Origin: Pseudomonadota bacterium
GTDB taxonomy: Bacteria > Pseudomonadota > Alphaproteobacteria > Caulobacterales > Caulobacteraceae
DNA length: 64,000 nt
Assembly: GCA_020161365.1 (NCBI GenBank)
Contig: JAIUNU010000002.1
Location: 248,001 to 312,000, forward strand
Direction: 5' to 3'
Part shown: piece by piece, positions 23,903 through 32,886 of the stretch
How positions within the stretch are numbered: the stretch's first letter is position 1
Layout: every line of letters starts with the position of its first letter
Program-made: the position numbers and the translations under genes
Notes under the pieces: generated by a model
Databases searched by the model: none
What the model was told of the DNA's origin: nothing
The model's input: only the letters and a program-made list of their open reading frames with translations

Positions 23903-24946
23903 ATGACGACGATCACTGACGTGGCCGAGCGGGCGGGCGTTTCGCCCAAGACCGTCTCCCGCGTCCTCAACGATCATGAAAGCGTCAGCGCCAAGACGCG
24001 CGATCGCGTCCGCGCGGCCATGCAGGACCTCGGCTACCAGCCCAGCGCCGTGGCCCGCAGCCTCCGCTCGCAGGGCTCAGGATCGGTCGGCGTGCTGATG
24101 GGCGACCCGTCAGGCGGCTATCACACCCGCGTCCATCACGCCTTGCTGGTGGCCTGCGTCGAGACCGGCCGTCACCTGTCGGTGGACCTGTCCGAAGGGC
24201 CGATCCCCGGATGGCAGGACCGCGTCCGCGCCTTCGTGCAGGACGGCGGTATCCGCGAAATGATCCTGCTGCCGCCGGAATGCGATTTCGGCCCGATGAA
24301 GGAGCTGATGCGCGAGCTGGACGTGCGCTGCGTGCTGATCACGCCCACCACGCCGGACCCGCAGTTCCCCGCCATCGGCATGGACGACCGCGCTGCGGCG
24401 CGCGAGGTGGTCGAGCACCTGTTCTCGCTGGGCCACACCCGAATCGGCCATATCGCCGGCCACCCCGATCACGCGGCCAGCACCCATCGCCGCAACGGCT
24501 TCCTGGAGGCCTACGCCGCGCGCGGCCTGCCCCGCCCGCCGGCGGAGCTGATCGTGCAGGGCGAGTTCACCTTCAAGACCGGGCTCGAGGCGGCCAAGGC
24601 GCTGCTGGACATCGACAACCCGCCGACGGCGATCTTCGCGGCCAATGACGACATGGCCGCCGCCACCTGCATGGAGGCCCAGCGGCGCGGCCTGCGGATC
24701 CCCGATGACCTGTCGGTGGTCGGCTTCGACGACGCGCCGATCGCCGGCGTCATCTGGCCCAGCCTCACCACCATCCGCCAGCCCTTCGACCAGATGGCCC
24801 TGCGCGCCATGCAGACCTTCGCGGCCTGGAACGCCAACGAGGGCGCGGGCAAGACCAACACCCCATTCCTCGCGCAGCACAGCCTGGTGGTGCGCGAGTC
24901 CACCGGTCCGGTCCGGACCGACGCGCCGCCCCGGCGCAAGACCTGA
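23903..24946 (+). CDS. LacI family transcriptional regulator
   Basis: 347 residues from ATG 23903. The N-terminal HTH is textbook: TTITDVAERAGVSPKTVSRV, then the hinge-helix region YQPSAVARSLRSQGS. The periplasmic-binding-protein-like effector domain follows (GVLMGDPSGGYHTRVHHALL, IGHIAGHPDHAASTHRRNGF, DLSVVGFDDAPIAG). It probably binds a sugar and controls the divergent TonB receptor and the downstream GH3 gene, 60 bp away on the same strand. An upstream in-frame start at 23822 would put 27 extra residues before the HTH and is rejected. Confidence 0.93.
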   Translation: MTTITDVAERAGVSPKTVSRVLNDHESVSAKTRDRVRAAMQDLGYQPSAVARSLRSQGSGSVGVLMGDPSGGYHTRVHHALLVACVETGRHLSVDLSEGPIPGWQDRVRAFVQDGGIREMILLPPECDFGPMKELMRELDVRCVLITPTTPDPQFPAIGMDDRAAAREVVEHLFSLGHTRIGHIAGHPDHAASTHRRNGFLEAYAARGLPRPPAELIVQGEFTFKTGLEAAKALLDIDNPPTAIFAANDDMAAATCMEAQRRGLRIPDDLSVVGFDDAPIAGVIWPSLTTIRQPFDQMALRAMQTFAAWNANEGAGKTNTPFLAQHSLVVRESTGPVRTDAPPRRKT

Positions 24947-25006
24947 CACCCCTGCCCGCCGCGGCCTGAACGCCGCGCGGGCCAAGAAGACCACGACGGA
25001 GGAAAC

Positions 25007-27283
25007 ATGACTCGGACGACCTTGCGGGGCCTCTCCCTCGCCCTGCTGATCGGCGCCTCGGCCTCGGCGCTGACGGTCGCCCCCGCCCTGGCCGACACCG
25101 CCAAGCCGGCCGCCGTCGCCGCGCACCCGTGGATGGACAAGAGCCTCGACGCTGACAAGCGCGCCGATCTCGTGCTCAAGGCCATGACCAACGATGAGAA
25201 GTTCACGCTGATCTTTGGCTATTTCGGCGCCGACATGCAGCCGAAGTACACCCGCATCCCTGAGTCCCTGCCGGGCTCGGCGGGCTATGTCGCCGGCGTG
25301 CCGCGCCTGGGCATTCCGGCTCAGTTCCAGACAGACGCCGGCGTAGGGGTCGCCACCCAGGGCAGCGCCAAGGACTTCCGTGAGCGCACAGCCCTGCCCT
25401 CGGGCATGGCCACTACCGCGACCTGGAATCCGGAGCTGGCGTTCAAGGGCGGCGCGATGATCGGCAAGGAAGCCCGCGACTCCGGCTTCAACGTGCAACT
25501 CGCCGGCGGCGTGAACCTGGTCCGCGAGCCGCGCAACGGCCGCAACTTCGAATATGGCGGCGAAGACCCCCTGCTGGCCGGCGTGATGGTCGCCGCCCAG
25601 ATCCGGGGCATCCAGTCCAACAACATCATCTCGACCATCAAGCACTATGCGCTGAACGCCCAGGAGACCGGGCGTTTTGTGGTCAGCTCCAACATCGACG
25701 ACGCCGCCGCGCGGATGTCCGACCTGCTGGCGTTCCAGTTCGCCATCGAGCAGTCCGACCCGCACTCGGTGATGTGCGCCTATAACCGCGTCAATTCAGT
25801 CTATGCCTGCGAGAGCGACTGGCTGCTCAACACGGTCCTGAAGAAGGACTGGGGCTATAAGGGCTATGTGATGTCCGACTGGGGCGCGGCCCACTCGTCG
25901 GCCAAGGCCGCCAACGCCGGTCTCGACCAGGAGTCGGCGGGCGAGGCCTTCGACAAGCAGCCCTTCTTCGCCGCGCCGCTGAAGGCGGATCTCGCCTCAG
26001 GCGCCGTCAGCTTGGCCCGCATCGACGACATGGCCCGCCGCGTGCTGCGCGCGATGTTCGCCAGCGGCGTGGTCGACCATCCGCTGAAGGACGCGCCGAT
26101 GGCCCTGCCGGCCGAGACCCTGGCCGCCCACGCCAAGATCACCCAGGCCGACGCCGAGGAAGGCATCGTCCTCCTGAAGAACGACGGCGACCTGCTGCCT
26201 TTGGCCAAGACCGCCAAGACCATCGCCGTGATCGGCGCCTATGCCGATGTGGGCGTGCTGTCGGGCGGCGGCTCCTCGCAGGTCTATCCGGTCGGTGGCC
26301 GCGCCGTGCAGGGCCTGGAGCCCAAGACCTGGCCGGGTCCGGTGATCTACTATCCCTCGTCGCCGCTGAAGGCGATCGCCGCCCGCTATCCTGGCGCCAA
26401 GGTCGTCTATGACGACGGGACCGATCCGGCCCGCGCCGCCAAGCTGGCCGCGTCCAGCGACCTGGCCCTGGTCTTCGCCGACCAGTGGACCACCGAGTCG
26501 GTCGACGTCGAGACCCTGAGCCTGCCCAAGAACCAGGACGCGACGATCAACGCCGTGGCCTCGGCCAACAAGAAGACGGTCGTCGTGCTGCTGACTGGCG
26601 GTCCGGTCGCCATGCCCTGGCTCGACAAGGTCGGCGCTGTGGTCGAGACTTGGTTCCCCGGCACGGCCGGCGGCGAGGCCATCGCCCGCGTGCTGACCGG
26701 CGAGGTCGACGCCTCGGGCCGCCTGCCGGTGACCTTCCCCAAGAGCGTCGCCGAACTGCCGCGTCCCAAGCTGGACGGCGTGGGCAAGCCGGACGGCGAG
26801 ATGTTCGACGTCGACTACACGCTGGAAGGCGCCGCCGTCGGCTACAAGTGGTACGACCTCAAGAAGATCGAGCCGCTGTTCGCCTTCGGCCACGGCCTGT
26901 CCTACACCAAGTTCGCCTATTCGAACCTCGCGGCCAGCGCCTCGGGCGACAAGGTTACGGTCAGCTTCGACGTCAAGAACGTTGGCCAGCGTCCGGGCAA
27001 GGACGTGCCACAGGTCTATGTCGGTCCGAAGGCGGGAGGCTGGGAAGCGCCCAAGCGCCTGGCCGGCTTCCAGAAGGTTTCCCTCGCCCCCGGCGCCAGC
27101 CAGCGCGTGACCGTCACGGTCGACCCGCGCCTGCTGGCCGTCTGGGACAGCAAGGCGCATGGCTGGTCGATCGCGGCCGGCCAGTACGACATCGCCCTGG
27201 GCGCTTCGTCCCGGGCCATCTCCTCCACCGCCCAGGTCACCCTGGCGGCCCGGAGCCTGCCGGTTTCCCCGGCGGCGAAGTAG
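25007..27283 (+). CDS. Beta-glucosidase-type glycoside hydrolase, family GH3, secreted
   Basis: 758 residues. Signal peptide (LALLIGASASALTVAPALA) then GH3 N-domain, GH3 C-domain and a C-terminal fibronectin type III-like domain (SFDVKNVGQRPGKDVPQVYV near 650-670). The catalytic nucleophile is Asp291 in GYVMSDWGA. The substrate loop FEYGGEDPLLAGVM and the KHYALN motif are present. The general acid/base Glu in the C-domain cannot be fixed by eye. It should release glucose or another sugar from beta-linked glycosides in the periplasm. It follows lacI by 60 bp and ends with a strong terminator. Confidence 0.93.
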   Translation: MTRTTLRGLSLALLIGASASALTVAPALADTAKPAAVAAHPWMDKSLDADKRADLVLKAMTNDEKFTLIFGYFGADMQPKYTRIPESLPGSAGYVAGVPRLGIPAQFQTDAGVGVATQGSAKDFRERTALPSGMATTATWNPELAFKGGAMIGKEARDSGFNVQLAGGVNLVREPRNGRNFEYGGEDPLLAGVMVAAQIRGIQSNNIISTIKHYALNAQETGRFVVSSNIDDAAARMSDLLAFQFAIEQSDPHSVMCAYNRVNSVYACESDWLLNTVLKKDWGYKGYVMSDWGAAHSSAKAANAGLDQESAGEAFDKQPFFAAPLKADLASGAVSLARIDDMARRVLRAMFASGVVDHPLKDAPMALPAETLAAHAKITQADAEEGIVLLKNDGDLLPLAKTAKTIAVIGAYADVGVLSGGGSSQVYPVGGRAVQGLEPKTWPGPVIYYPSSPLKAIAARYPGAKVVYDDGTDPARAAKLAASSDLALVFADQWTTESVDVETLSLPKNQDATINAVASANKKTVVVLLTGGPVAMPWLDKVGAVVETWFPGTAGGEAIARVLTGEVDASGRLPVTFPKSVAELPRPKLDGVGKPDGEMFDVDYTLEGAAVGYKWYDLKKIEPLFAFGHGLSYTKFAYSNLAASASGDKVTVSFDVKNVGQRPGKDVPQVYVGPKAGGWEAPKRLAGFQKVSLAPGASQRVTVTVDPRLLAVWDSKAHGWSIAAGQYDIALGASSRAISSTAQVTLAARSLPVSPAAK

Positions 27284-27342
27284 CGAGCAGGCGGGAAGCG
27301 GCTGCACGCCTCCCGCCGTTCCCTGCGTTCTTCCCCCCTCCA

Positions 27343-27376
27343 GGAGCGTCGCCCCCACGCGACGCTCCCTTTTTTT
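27343..27376 (+). terminator. Intrinsic terminator after the GH3 gene
   Basis: GGAGCGTCGC and GCGACGCTCC form a perfect 10-bp stem around CCCCAC, followed by CTTTTTTT. It ends the lacI-GH3 unit and separates it from the oxidoreductase gene. Confidence 0.93.
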
Positions 27377-27453
27377 GGCCGTCGGTTTGCCTCCTGGCGT
27401 TTGTCGCTTAATCAGGGCCACGGCCCTGCGGCGGCGAAGGGGAGACAAGCAGC

Positions 27454-28377
27454 GTGATCCGGATCGGCCTCGTGGGCCTGGGCAAGATCGCCCACGACCA
27501 GCACCTTCCCGCCCTCGCCGGCGACCCGCGGTTTAGCCTGGTCGCGGCCGCCAGCCACGGACGCCCGGCGCACGGCGACCTGCCCGTCTTCCACGACATT
27601 GACGACCTGCTGGCCAACGGCCCGGCGCTGGACGCCGTGGCGCTTTGCACGCCGCCACAGGTGCGGCGCGAGACGGCGCTGACGGCGCTGCGCGCGGGCA
27701 AGCACGTCTTCCTCGAAAAGCCGCCCGGCGTCACCGTCGGCGAGGTGCAGGAACTGGCCGCCGTCGCGCGCGACCAGGGCGTCGTTCTGTTCACCAGTTG
27801 GCACTCGCGCTTCGCGGCCGGTGTTCCGAGGGCCAAGGCCTGGCTGGCGGAACGCAAACTCCAGAAGCTGTCCATCGAATGGCGCGAGGACGTGCGGCGC
27901 TGGCATCCGGGCCAGACGTGGATCTGGCAGGCCGGCGGCATGGGCGTCTTCGATCCGGCCATCAACGCCCTGTCGATCCTGACCGAGATCATGCCCGCCG
28001 AGGTGTTCGTCACCGGCGCGACGCTGCAGGTCCCCGAGAACGTCCAGGCGCCGATCGCCGGTCATGTCGACATGACCACCCTGGACGGCGCGCCGATCAC
28101 CGCCGATCTCGACTTCCTGCAGACCGGCCCGCAGACCTGGGACATCACCGCCTGGACTGATGACGGCGTGCTCAAGCTGTCGATGGGCGGGGCCGAGCTG
28201 ACGATCGACGGCCAGCCCGTCGAGGTCGGCGAGAACCGTGAATATCCGGGCCTCTACGACCGCTTCGCGACCCTGATCGCCGAGGGACGGTCCGAGGTGG
28301 ACGTGCGGCCACTGGCGCTGGTGGCGGATGCGTTTCTGATGGGGGACCGGGAACGCGTCGAGGCGTTTGTGGAGTAG
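27454..28377 (+). CDS. Gfo/Idh/MocA oxidoreductase, L-arabinose/D-galactose 1-dehydrogenase type
   Basis: 307 residues from a GTG with GGGGAGA just upstream. The Rossmann motif GLVGLGKIAHDQHLPALAG, the EKPPG active-site segment (residues 89-93) and EDVRRWHPGQTWIWQAGG near 146-163 match bacterial L-arabinose or D-galactose 1-dehydrogenases. These oxidise the sugar to a lactone with NAD(P)+ as the first step of a non-phosphorylating route. The C-terminus LALVADAFLMGDRERVEAF also fits. It follows the lacI-GH3 unit, so it could act on a sugar released by GH3, but a terminator separates them. The exact sugar is not determined. Confidence 0.85.
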   Translation: MIRIGLVGLGKIAHDQHLPALAGDPRFSLVAAASHGRPAHGDLPVFHDIDDLLANGPALDAVALCTPPQVRRETALTALRAGKHVFLEKPPGVTVGEVQELAAVARDQGVVLFTSWHSRFAAGVPRAKAWLAERKLQKLSIEWREDVRRWHPGQTWIWQAGGMGVFDPAINALSILTEIMPAEVFVTGATLQVPENVQAPIAGHVDMTTLDGAPITADLDFLQTGPQTWDITAWTDDGVLKLSMGGAELTIDGQPVEVGENREYPGLYDRFATLIAEGRSEVDVRPLALVADAFLMGDRERVEAFVE

Positions 28378-28384
28378 GCGAGCG

Positions 28385-28505
28385 CCCCCTCCGTCACGCG
28401 GCTCCGCCGCGCGCCACCTCCCCCGCGTCGCGGGTGAGGAGGATACAACAACCCTCCTGCCCCGCTTGCGGGGGAGGTGGATCGCTGCGGATACGCAGCG
28501 AGACG
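28385..28505. repeat. Intergenic inverted repeats, CCTCCCCC family
   Basis: GCGCCCCCTCCGTC near 28382 is answered by GACGGAGGGGGCGC near 28502. Inside are CACCTCCCCCGC and GCGGGGGAGGTG plus a nested GGCTCCGCCGCGCG hairpin. It fills the space between convergent genes. Confidence 0.75.
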
Positions 28506-28524
28506 GAGGGGGCGCTCGCGGACC

Positions 28525-30117
28525 CTAGTTCACCTGCCGCTCACGCCCCTCCCAGTACGGCGCGCGCAGCTCCCGCCGCAGGATCTTGCCCGACGCATTC
28601 CTCGGCAGGGCCGGAATGAAGTCCACGCTCTTGGGCGCCTTGAAGTGGGCGATGCGGGTGCGGGCGAAGGCGATGATGTCGTCGGCGTCGGGGGTGACGC
28701 CGGGCTTGGGCGCGACCACCGCCTTGACGGCCTCGCCCCACTTGTCGTCGGGCACGCCGATCACCGCCACCTCGGCCACGTGCGGGTGGCCATAGACCGC
28801 GCTCTCGACCTCGGCCGGATAGATGTTCTCGCCGCCCGAGATGATCATGTCCTTCACCCGGTCGTGGATGAAGAGATAGCCGTCCTCGTCCAGATAGCCC
28901 GCGTCGCCGGTGCGCAGCCAGCCGTCGGCGTCCATGGTCTTGGCGGTGGCCTCGTCAAGCTTCCAGTAGCCGGCCATGTTGGCGCTGGAGCGCACGGCGA
29001 CCTCGCCGACGGTGTTGGGCGGCAGGCTCTTGCCCGCCTCGTCGATGATCTTCAGCTCCACGCCCGGCATGGGCAGGCCGGCGGCGCGCATGCGCTTGTT
29101 GCCGGCCGGATCGTGGTCCTCGGGCGGCAGATAGACCACCGTGCCCGTCGTCTCGGTCATGCCGTACTGCTGGACGAAGCCGCAGCCGAACACCTCCATG
29201 CACTCGCGCAGCAAGTCGAGCGGGATGGGCGCCGCGCCATAGAGGATGTGGGTGAGGCGCGAATAGTCGACCTCGCGCGCTCTGGGCAGCCGCACCACGA
29301 TCTGCAGCGCCGCCGGCACCATGAACATCTTCGAGATTTTGTCCTTCTCGATGAAGTCCAGGACCTTGGTCGGGTCGAACTCGCGGGCCACCACGCCCTT
29401 GGCGCCGTTGATCAGGCCCACCAGACCCCAGCCGGTGCCGCCGATATGGGCCACCGGCATGGCCACCAGGCTGACGTCACTGGGGCCCCACTGGTTCCAT
29501 TCCAGCGGATTCTTGGCGGCCTCGCGCCGCATGCCCAGGAGGTTGTGGTGGGTCAGCATCGCGCCCTTGGGCCGCCCCGTCGTGCCCGAGGTATAGAGCT
29601 GGATGGCGATGTCCGAGGTCTGGATCGGCTTGTGCGGATCAACGTCGCTGGCCGCGTCGCGCCAGGCTTCGAAGGTCGGATAGTCGCCGGCGTCCTCGGG
29701 CTCCATGGCGATCACCACCGGACGATGGGTCAGCTCGGCGGCTACCGCGTCGACGTGGCCGATCAGCTCGCGGCCGACGAAGACCAGCTTGGCCTCGCTG
29801 TCGGCGACGATATAGGCGATCTCCGGGGCGGCCAGTCGCCAGCCGATCGGTGTGGTGACGACGCCAGCCTTGGCGGCGCCGAGCAGGAGCTCGAAATAGT
29901 GGTCGCTGTTCTTGCCGACATAGGCGATGCGGTCGCCGGTCGACAGGCCCGCCGCCAGCAGCGCGTTGGCCACCTGGTTCGCATGGCGATCCAGCTGCGC
30001 GAAGGTCGTCTCGCGCCCCTCGAAGCTGAAGGCCACCGCCCCGGGCCGCGCCTCGGCGTGATAGCGCGGCACATCGCCCAGGGTGTTCATGCGGTCGAAG
30101 TCGATCGCGTCGGACAT
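28525..30117 (-). CDS. Acyl-CoA synthetase (AMP-forming, fatty-acid-CoA ligase type)
   Basis: 530 residues. The AMP-binding loop QLYTSGTTGRPKGAMLTHHN (near residue 192), YGMTETTG near 318, GWLRTGDAGYLDEDGYLFI near 396, the linker DRVKDMIISGGENIYP near 416, and the C-terminal lysine segment LPRNASGKILRRELR near 504-518 make all core motifs visible. It activates a carboxylic acid as an acyl-adenylate and then an acyl-CoA. Chain length and substrate are not readable. It stands alone on the minus strand and is not linked to the P450 cluster, which has its own synthetase at 56109. Confidence 0.92.
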   Translation of the reverse strand: MSDAIDFDRMNTLGDVPRYHAEARPGAVAFSFEGRETTFAQLDRHANQVANALLAAGLSTGDRIAYVGKNSDHYFELLLGAAKAGVVTTPIGWRLAAPEIAYIVADSEAKLVFVGRELIGHVDAVAAELTHRPVVIAMEPEDAGDYPTFEAWRDAASDVDPHKPIQTSDIAIQLYTSGTTGRPKGAMLTHHNLLGMRREAAKNPLEWNQWGPSDVSLVAMPVAHIGGTGWGLVGLINGAKGVVAREFDPTKVLDFIEKDKISKMFMVPAALQIVVRLPRAREVDYSRLTHILYGAAPIPLDLLRECMEVFGCGFVQQYGMTETTGTVVYLPPEDHDPAGNKRMRAAGLPMPGVELKIIDEAGKSLPPNTVGEVAVRSSANMAGYWKLDEATAKTMDADGWLRTGDAGYLDEDGYLFIHDRVKDMIISGGENIYPAEVESAVYGHPHVAEVAVIGVPDDKWGEAVKAVVAPKPGVTPDADDIIAFARTRIAHFKAPKSVDFIPALPRNASGKILRRELRAPYWEGRERQVN

Positions 30118-30220
30118 CCAGCCTGTCTCCCTCGTTCGCCGGCTCTGCGTCCGGTCAAACAGATGTTGGGACAGGTTGACCCGGGCGGCAAGCGCTCCGT
30201 TACGGGAAGCGCCTCGTCGC

Positions 30221-31159
30221 CTACCGCCAGGCGCTGACGCCGATCACCACCGCCGTGGCGCCCGCGCGTTCGCCAACCTCTCGGGCCGGACCGAACGCCC
30301 GCTCGCGCACGACGCCGACATAGGGCGCGAACTCGCGCTTGATCTCGTAGCGCAGGCGCAAACCGCCCTCGAGCCGCGCCGCGCCGGCCTCGGCGAGATC
30401 CGCCTCCAGTCGCGGCTGCAGGATCAGCTTCTGGGTCAGGCGCAGGTCGTAGGACGCCTCGGCCCGCGCCGACACATCCCCGCGATCCGAGACATAGGCC
30501 GCGCCCTGCAGCTCGAACCAGTAGGGCGCGAGCCCCTCGAAGCCGACGGTCGCGTAGCTGCGCCCCTTGGGCGCGAGGTCGTAGGCAAGCCCGGCCTGCA
30601 GGTCGAAATAGGGGCCAATCGGCCAGGCTTTCAGGCCCTCCAGCTCGGCCTTCTCCCAGCCATGGCCTTCGACGCGCTCGCCGCGCGCCTTGACCACCCA
30701 CTTTCGGGCGTCATTGCCCCACCAGGCCTCGCCCTCGAAGGCCTGGGCGTCTTCGCCCTGGCGGAACCGCTGCTCGGCCACGTCGGCGCGGACGATCCAG
30801 GCGCTGCCGCCGCCGTGCTCCTTCATCAGCTGGGCGCGGGCGGCGGCCATCACCGCCGGGCTGTAGAAGCGCTCGGCGGCGTGGTCGGTCGGGATCGGCG
30901 GCGGCGCGGCCGTTGCGGCGGCGGCCGGCGGCGCTGCGGCGTGCATGTGGTGTCCGGCGTGCGGATCCGCCGGCGGGGCGGCCCGTTCAGGTCCAGGCAT
31001 GGTGTGACCCGCATGCGGATCCGCCGGCGCGAGCGCGGGCGGGGGCGCCTGCGCCGGGGTCTTGTGGTGGGCGTGCGGGTCTGCGGGTTGGGGCGCGGGC
31101 GCGCTGACGGCTGCGGCCGGCGCCGGGTGGTGATGCTCGTGCTGCAGGTCGACGATCAC
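30221..31159 (-). CDS. copB: Copper resistance protein B (outer-membrane type)
   Basis: 312 residues from a GTG that overlaps the copA stop (GTGA). The N-terminal 100 residues are rich in His, Met and Pro, with repeats such as ADPHAGHTMPG and ADPHAGHHMHA that should bind copper. The CopB barrel-type domain follows (RFYSPAVMAAARAQLMKEHG, GEAWWGNDARKWVVKARGER) and ends ATAVVIGVSAWR. Family members sit in the outer membrane and help expel copper with CopA/PcoA. Oddly, no signal peptide is visible at the GTG start, and no earlier in-frame start gives one. Confidence 0.87.
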   Translation of the reverse strand: MIVDLQHEHHHPAPAAAVSAPAPQPADPHAHHKTPAQAPPPALAPADPHAGHTMPGPERAAPPADPHAGHHMHAAAPPAAAATAAPPPIPTDHAAERFYSPAVMAAARAQLMKEHGGGSAWIVRADVAEQRFRQGEDAQAFEGEAWWGNDARKWVVKARGERVEGHGWEKAELEGLKAWPIGPYFDLQAGLAYDLAPKGRSYATVGFEGLAPYWFELQGAAYVSDRGDVSARAEASYDLRLTQKLILQPRLEADLAEAGAARLEGGLRLRYEIKREFAPYVGVVRERAFGPAREVGERAGATAVVIGVSAWR

Positions 31160-32838
31160 GCGGCGGCTCCGTCCAGGGGCCGCACGGTGACGACGTTGAA
31201 CATCCCCGCGTGCATGTGCAGCAGCAGGTGGCAGTGGAACGCCCAGTCGCCGGGCTCGTCGGCCGTCAGGTCGAAGGCGACCTTGCCGCCCGGCGCGACA
31301 TTGACCGTGTGCTTCAGGGGCTGGCGCTCCTGGCCGTTGACCAGCTCGAAGAAGTGGCCGTGCAGGTGGATCGGGTGGGCCATCATGGTGTCGTTGATCA
31401 GCACCACCCGGACGCGCTCGTCGCGCTGGAAGGCGATGGGCTTCTTGATGGGCCCAAACGCCTCGCCGTCGAACGCCCACATGAAGCGCTCCATGTTGCC
31501 GGTCAGATGGATCTCGATCGTCCGTCCCGGCGAACGGGGGTCCTTGGGCGGATAGAGGCTGGCCAGGTCCGCATAGGTCAGCACGCGATGACCTGCGTCC
31601 TCCAGGCCCTGCGGCGGCTCGGCCATGCGATCCATCGGCATCGGCGAGATGGTCTGCACGCCCGGCGTCAGCGGCACGTTCGGCGCGTTGGACTGGGCCC
31701 GCATCGACATGTCCATGCCCGGCATGTCCATCCCATGGTGCATGTTGCCCATGCCCATGTCCTTCATCGACGCTAGCGGCCGCTTGCGCAGCGGGGGGAC
31801 GACGGCGGTCATGCCCAGGCGCGGCGCCAGAGTCCCGCGCGCCATGCCCGAACGGTCCGAGGCCTCGGCCACCAGGGTGAAGGCCTTGTCTTCGGTGGGC
31901 CGCACAATGACGTCGAAGGTCTCGGCGGGGGCGATCTGGAACTCGTCCACGGTCACGGGCGAGACCAGCTGACCGTCGGTCCCCACCACCTCCAGCGACA
32001 GCCCCGGAATGCGGACGTTGAAGATGGTCATGGCCCCGGCGTTGATAAACCGCAGCCGCACCCGCTCGCCGGGGGCGAACAGGCCGGTCCAGTTGTCGCC
32101 CGGCCCATGGCCGTTCATCAGGTAGGTGTAGACCGAGCTTGTGACGTCGGCGATGTCGGTGGGGTCCATCCGCATCTTGCCCCACGCCAGCCGGTCCTTC
32201 AGCGACTGGTCCTGGCCCTTGAGCAGCCCGGCGACGGTCTGCTTCTGCATGTTGAAGTGGCCGGGACTGACCTTCAGCTTCCGGAACAGCTCGTGCGGAT
32301 GCAGGAAGCTCCAGTCCGACAGCACGACCACATGCTCGCGGTCATAGGCGACCGGGTCCTCGCCGGCCGGGTCGATAATCATCGGGCCATAGTGACCCAT
32401 CTGCTCCTGCAGGCCCGAATGGCTGTGCCACCAGTAGGTGCCCGACTGGCGGATAGGGAATTCGTAGGTGAAGGTCTCGCCCGGCTTGATGCCCGGAAAG
32501 CTGACGCCCGGCACGCCGTCCATCTGGAACGGCACCAACAGGCCATGCCAGTGAATCGAGGTGTCCTCGTCCAGGGTGTTGGTGACGGACAGACGAACGT
32601 TTTGGCCTTCCTTCAGCCGGATCAGCGGCCCCGGAATGGCGCCGTTGACGGTCACGGCATGGCCGGCCTTGCCGTCGATCTTCGCCATGGTGTGGCCGAC
32701 CGTCAGCTTGATCGCCTCGCCGCTCAGGGCGGGCGGCGAGCGCTGGCCGATGGCGGCCGTCGCCCAGCCGGGAAGCAGCCCCGCCGCGCCCAAGGACAGG
32801 GCGCCCTGCAACAAAGCGCGTCGATCAAAAGCCGTCAT
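31156..32838 (-). CDS. copA: Multicopper oxidase, copper resistance protein A
   Basis: 560 residues from ATG 32838. A Tat leader (DRRALLQGALSLGAAGLLPG) exports the folded protein. Copper-ligand motifs are visible: SIHWHGLLVPF near residue 107, TYWWHSHSGLQEQ near 149, HPIHLHGHFFELV near 490 and AFHCHLLLHMHAGMF near 532. A Met-rich insert (MGMGNMHHGMDMPGMDMSM, about residues 365-386) is typical of CopA/PcoA. In the periplasm it probably oxidises Cu(I) to the less toxic Cu(II). It overlaps copB by 4 bp and is divergent from ybaK with only 48 bp between starts. Confidence 0.94.
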   Translation of the reverse strand: MTAFDRRALLQGALSLGAAGLLPGWATAAIGQRSPPALSGEAIKLTVGHTMAKIDGKAGHAVTVNGAIPGPLIRLKEGQNVRLSVTNTLDEDTSIHWHGLLVPFQMDGVPGVSFPGIKPGETFTYEFPIRQSGTYWWHSHSGLQEQMGHYGPMIIDPAGEDPVAYDREHVVVLSDWSFLHPHELFRKLKVSPGHFNMQKQTVAGLLKGQDQSLKDRLAWGKMRMDPTDIADVTSSVYTYLMNGHGPGDNWTGLFAPGERVRLRFINAGAMTIFNVRIPGLSLEVVGTDGQLVSPVTVDEFQIAPAETFDVIVRPTEDKAFTLVAEASDRSGMARGTLAPRLGMTAVVPPLRKRPLASMKDMGMGNMHHGMDMPGMDMSMRAQSNAPNVPLTPGVQTISPMPMDRMAEPPQGLEDAGHRVLTYADLASLYPPKDPRSPGRTIEIHLTGNMERFMWAFDGEAFGPIKKPIAFQRDERVRVVLINDTMMAHPIHLHGHFFELVNGQERQPLKHTVNVAPGGKVAFDLTADEPGDWAFHCHLLLHMHAGMFNVVTVRPLDGAAA

Positions 32839-32886
32839 CACCGATCCGTATTCCAACACCCGAACCACTTGGGTATCACGCCAGAC

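Noticed and set aside
30221..32185. copB read from an upstream start inside copA (654 residues)
   Set aside because: The added region is a shadow of copA in another frame; only the part after GTG 31159 has CopB features.
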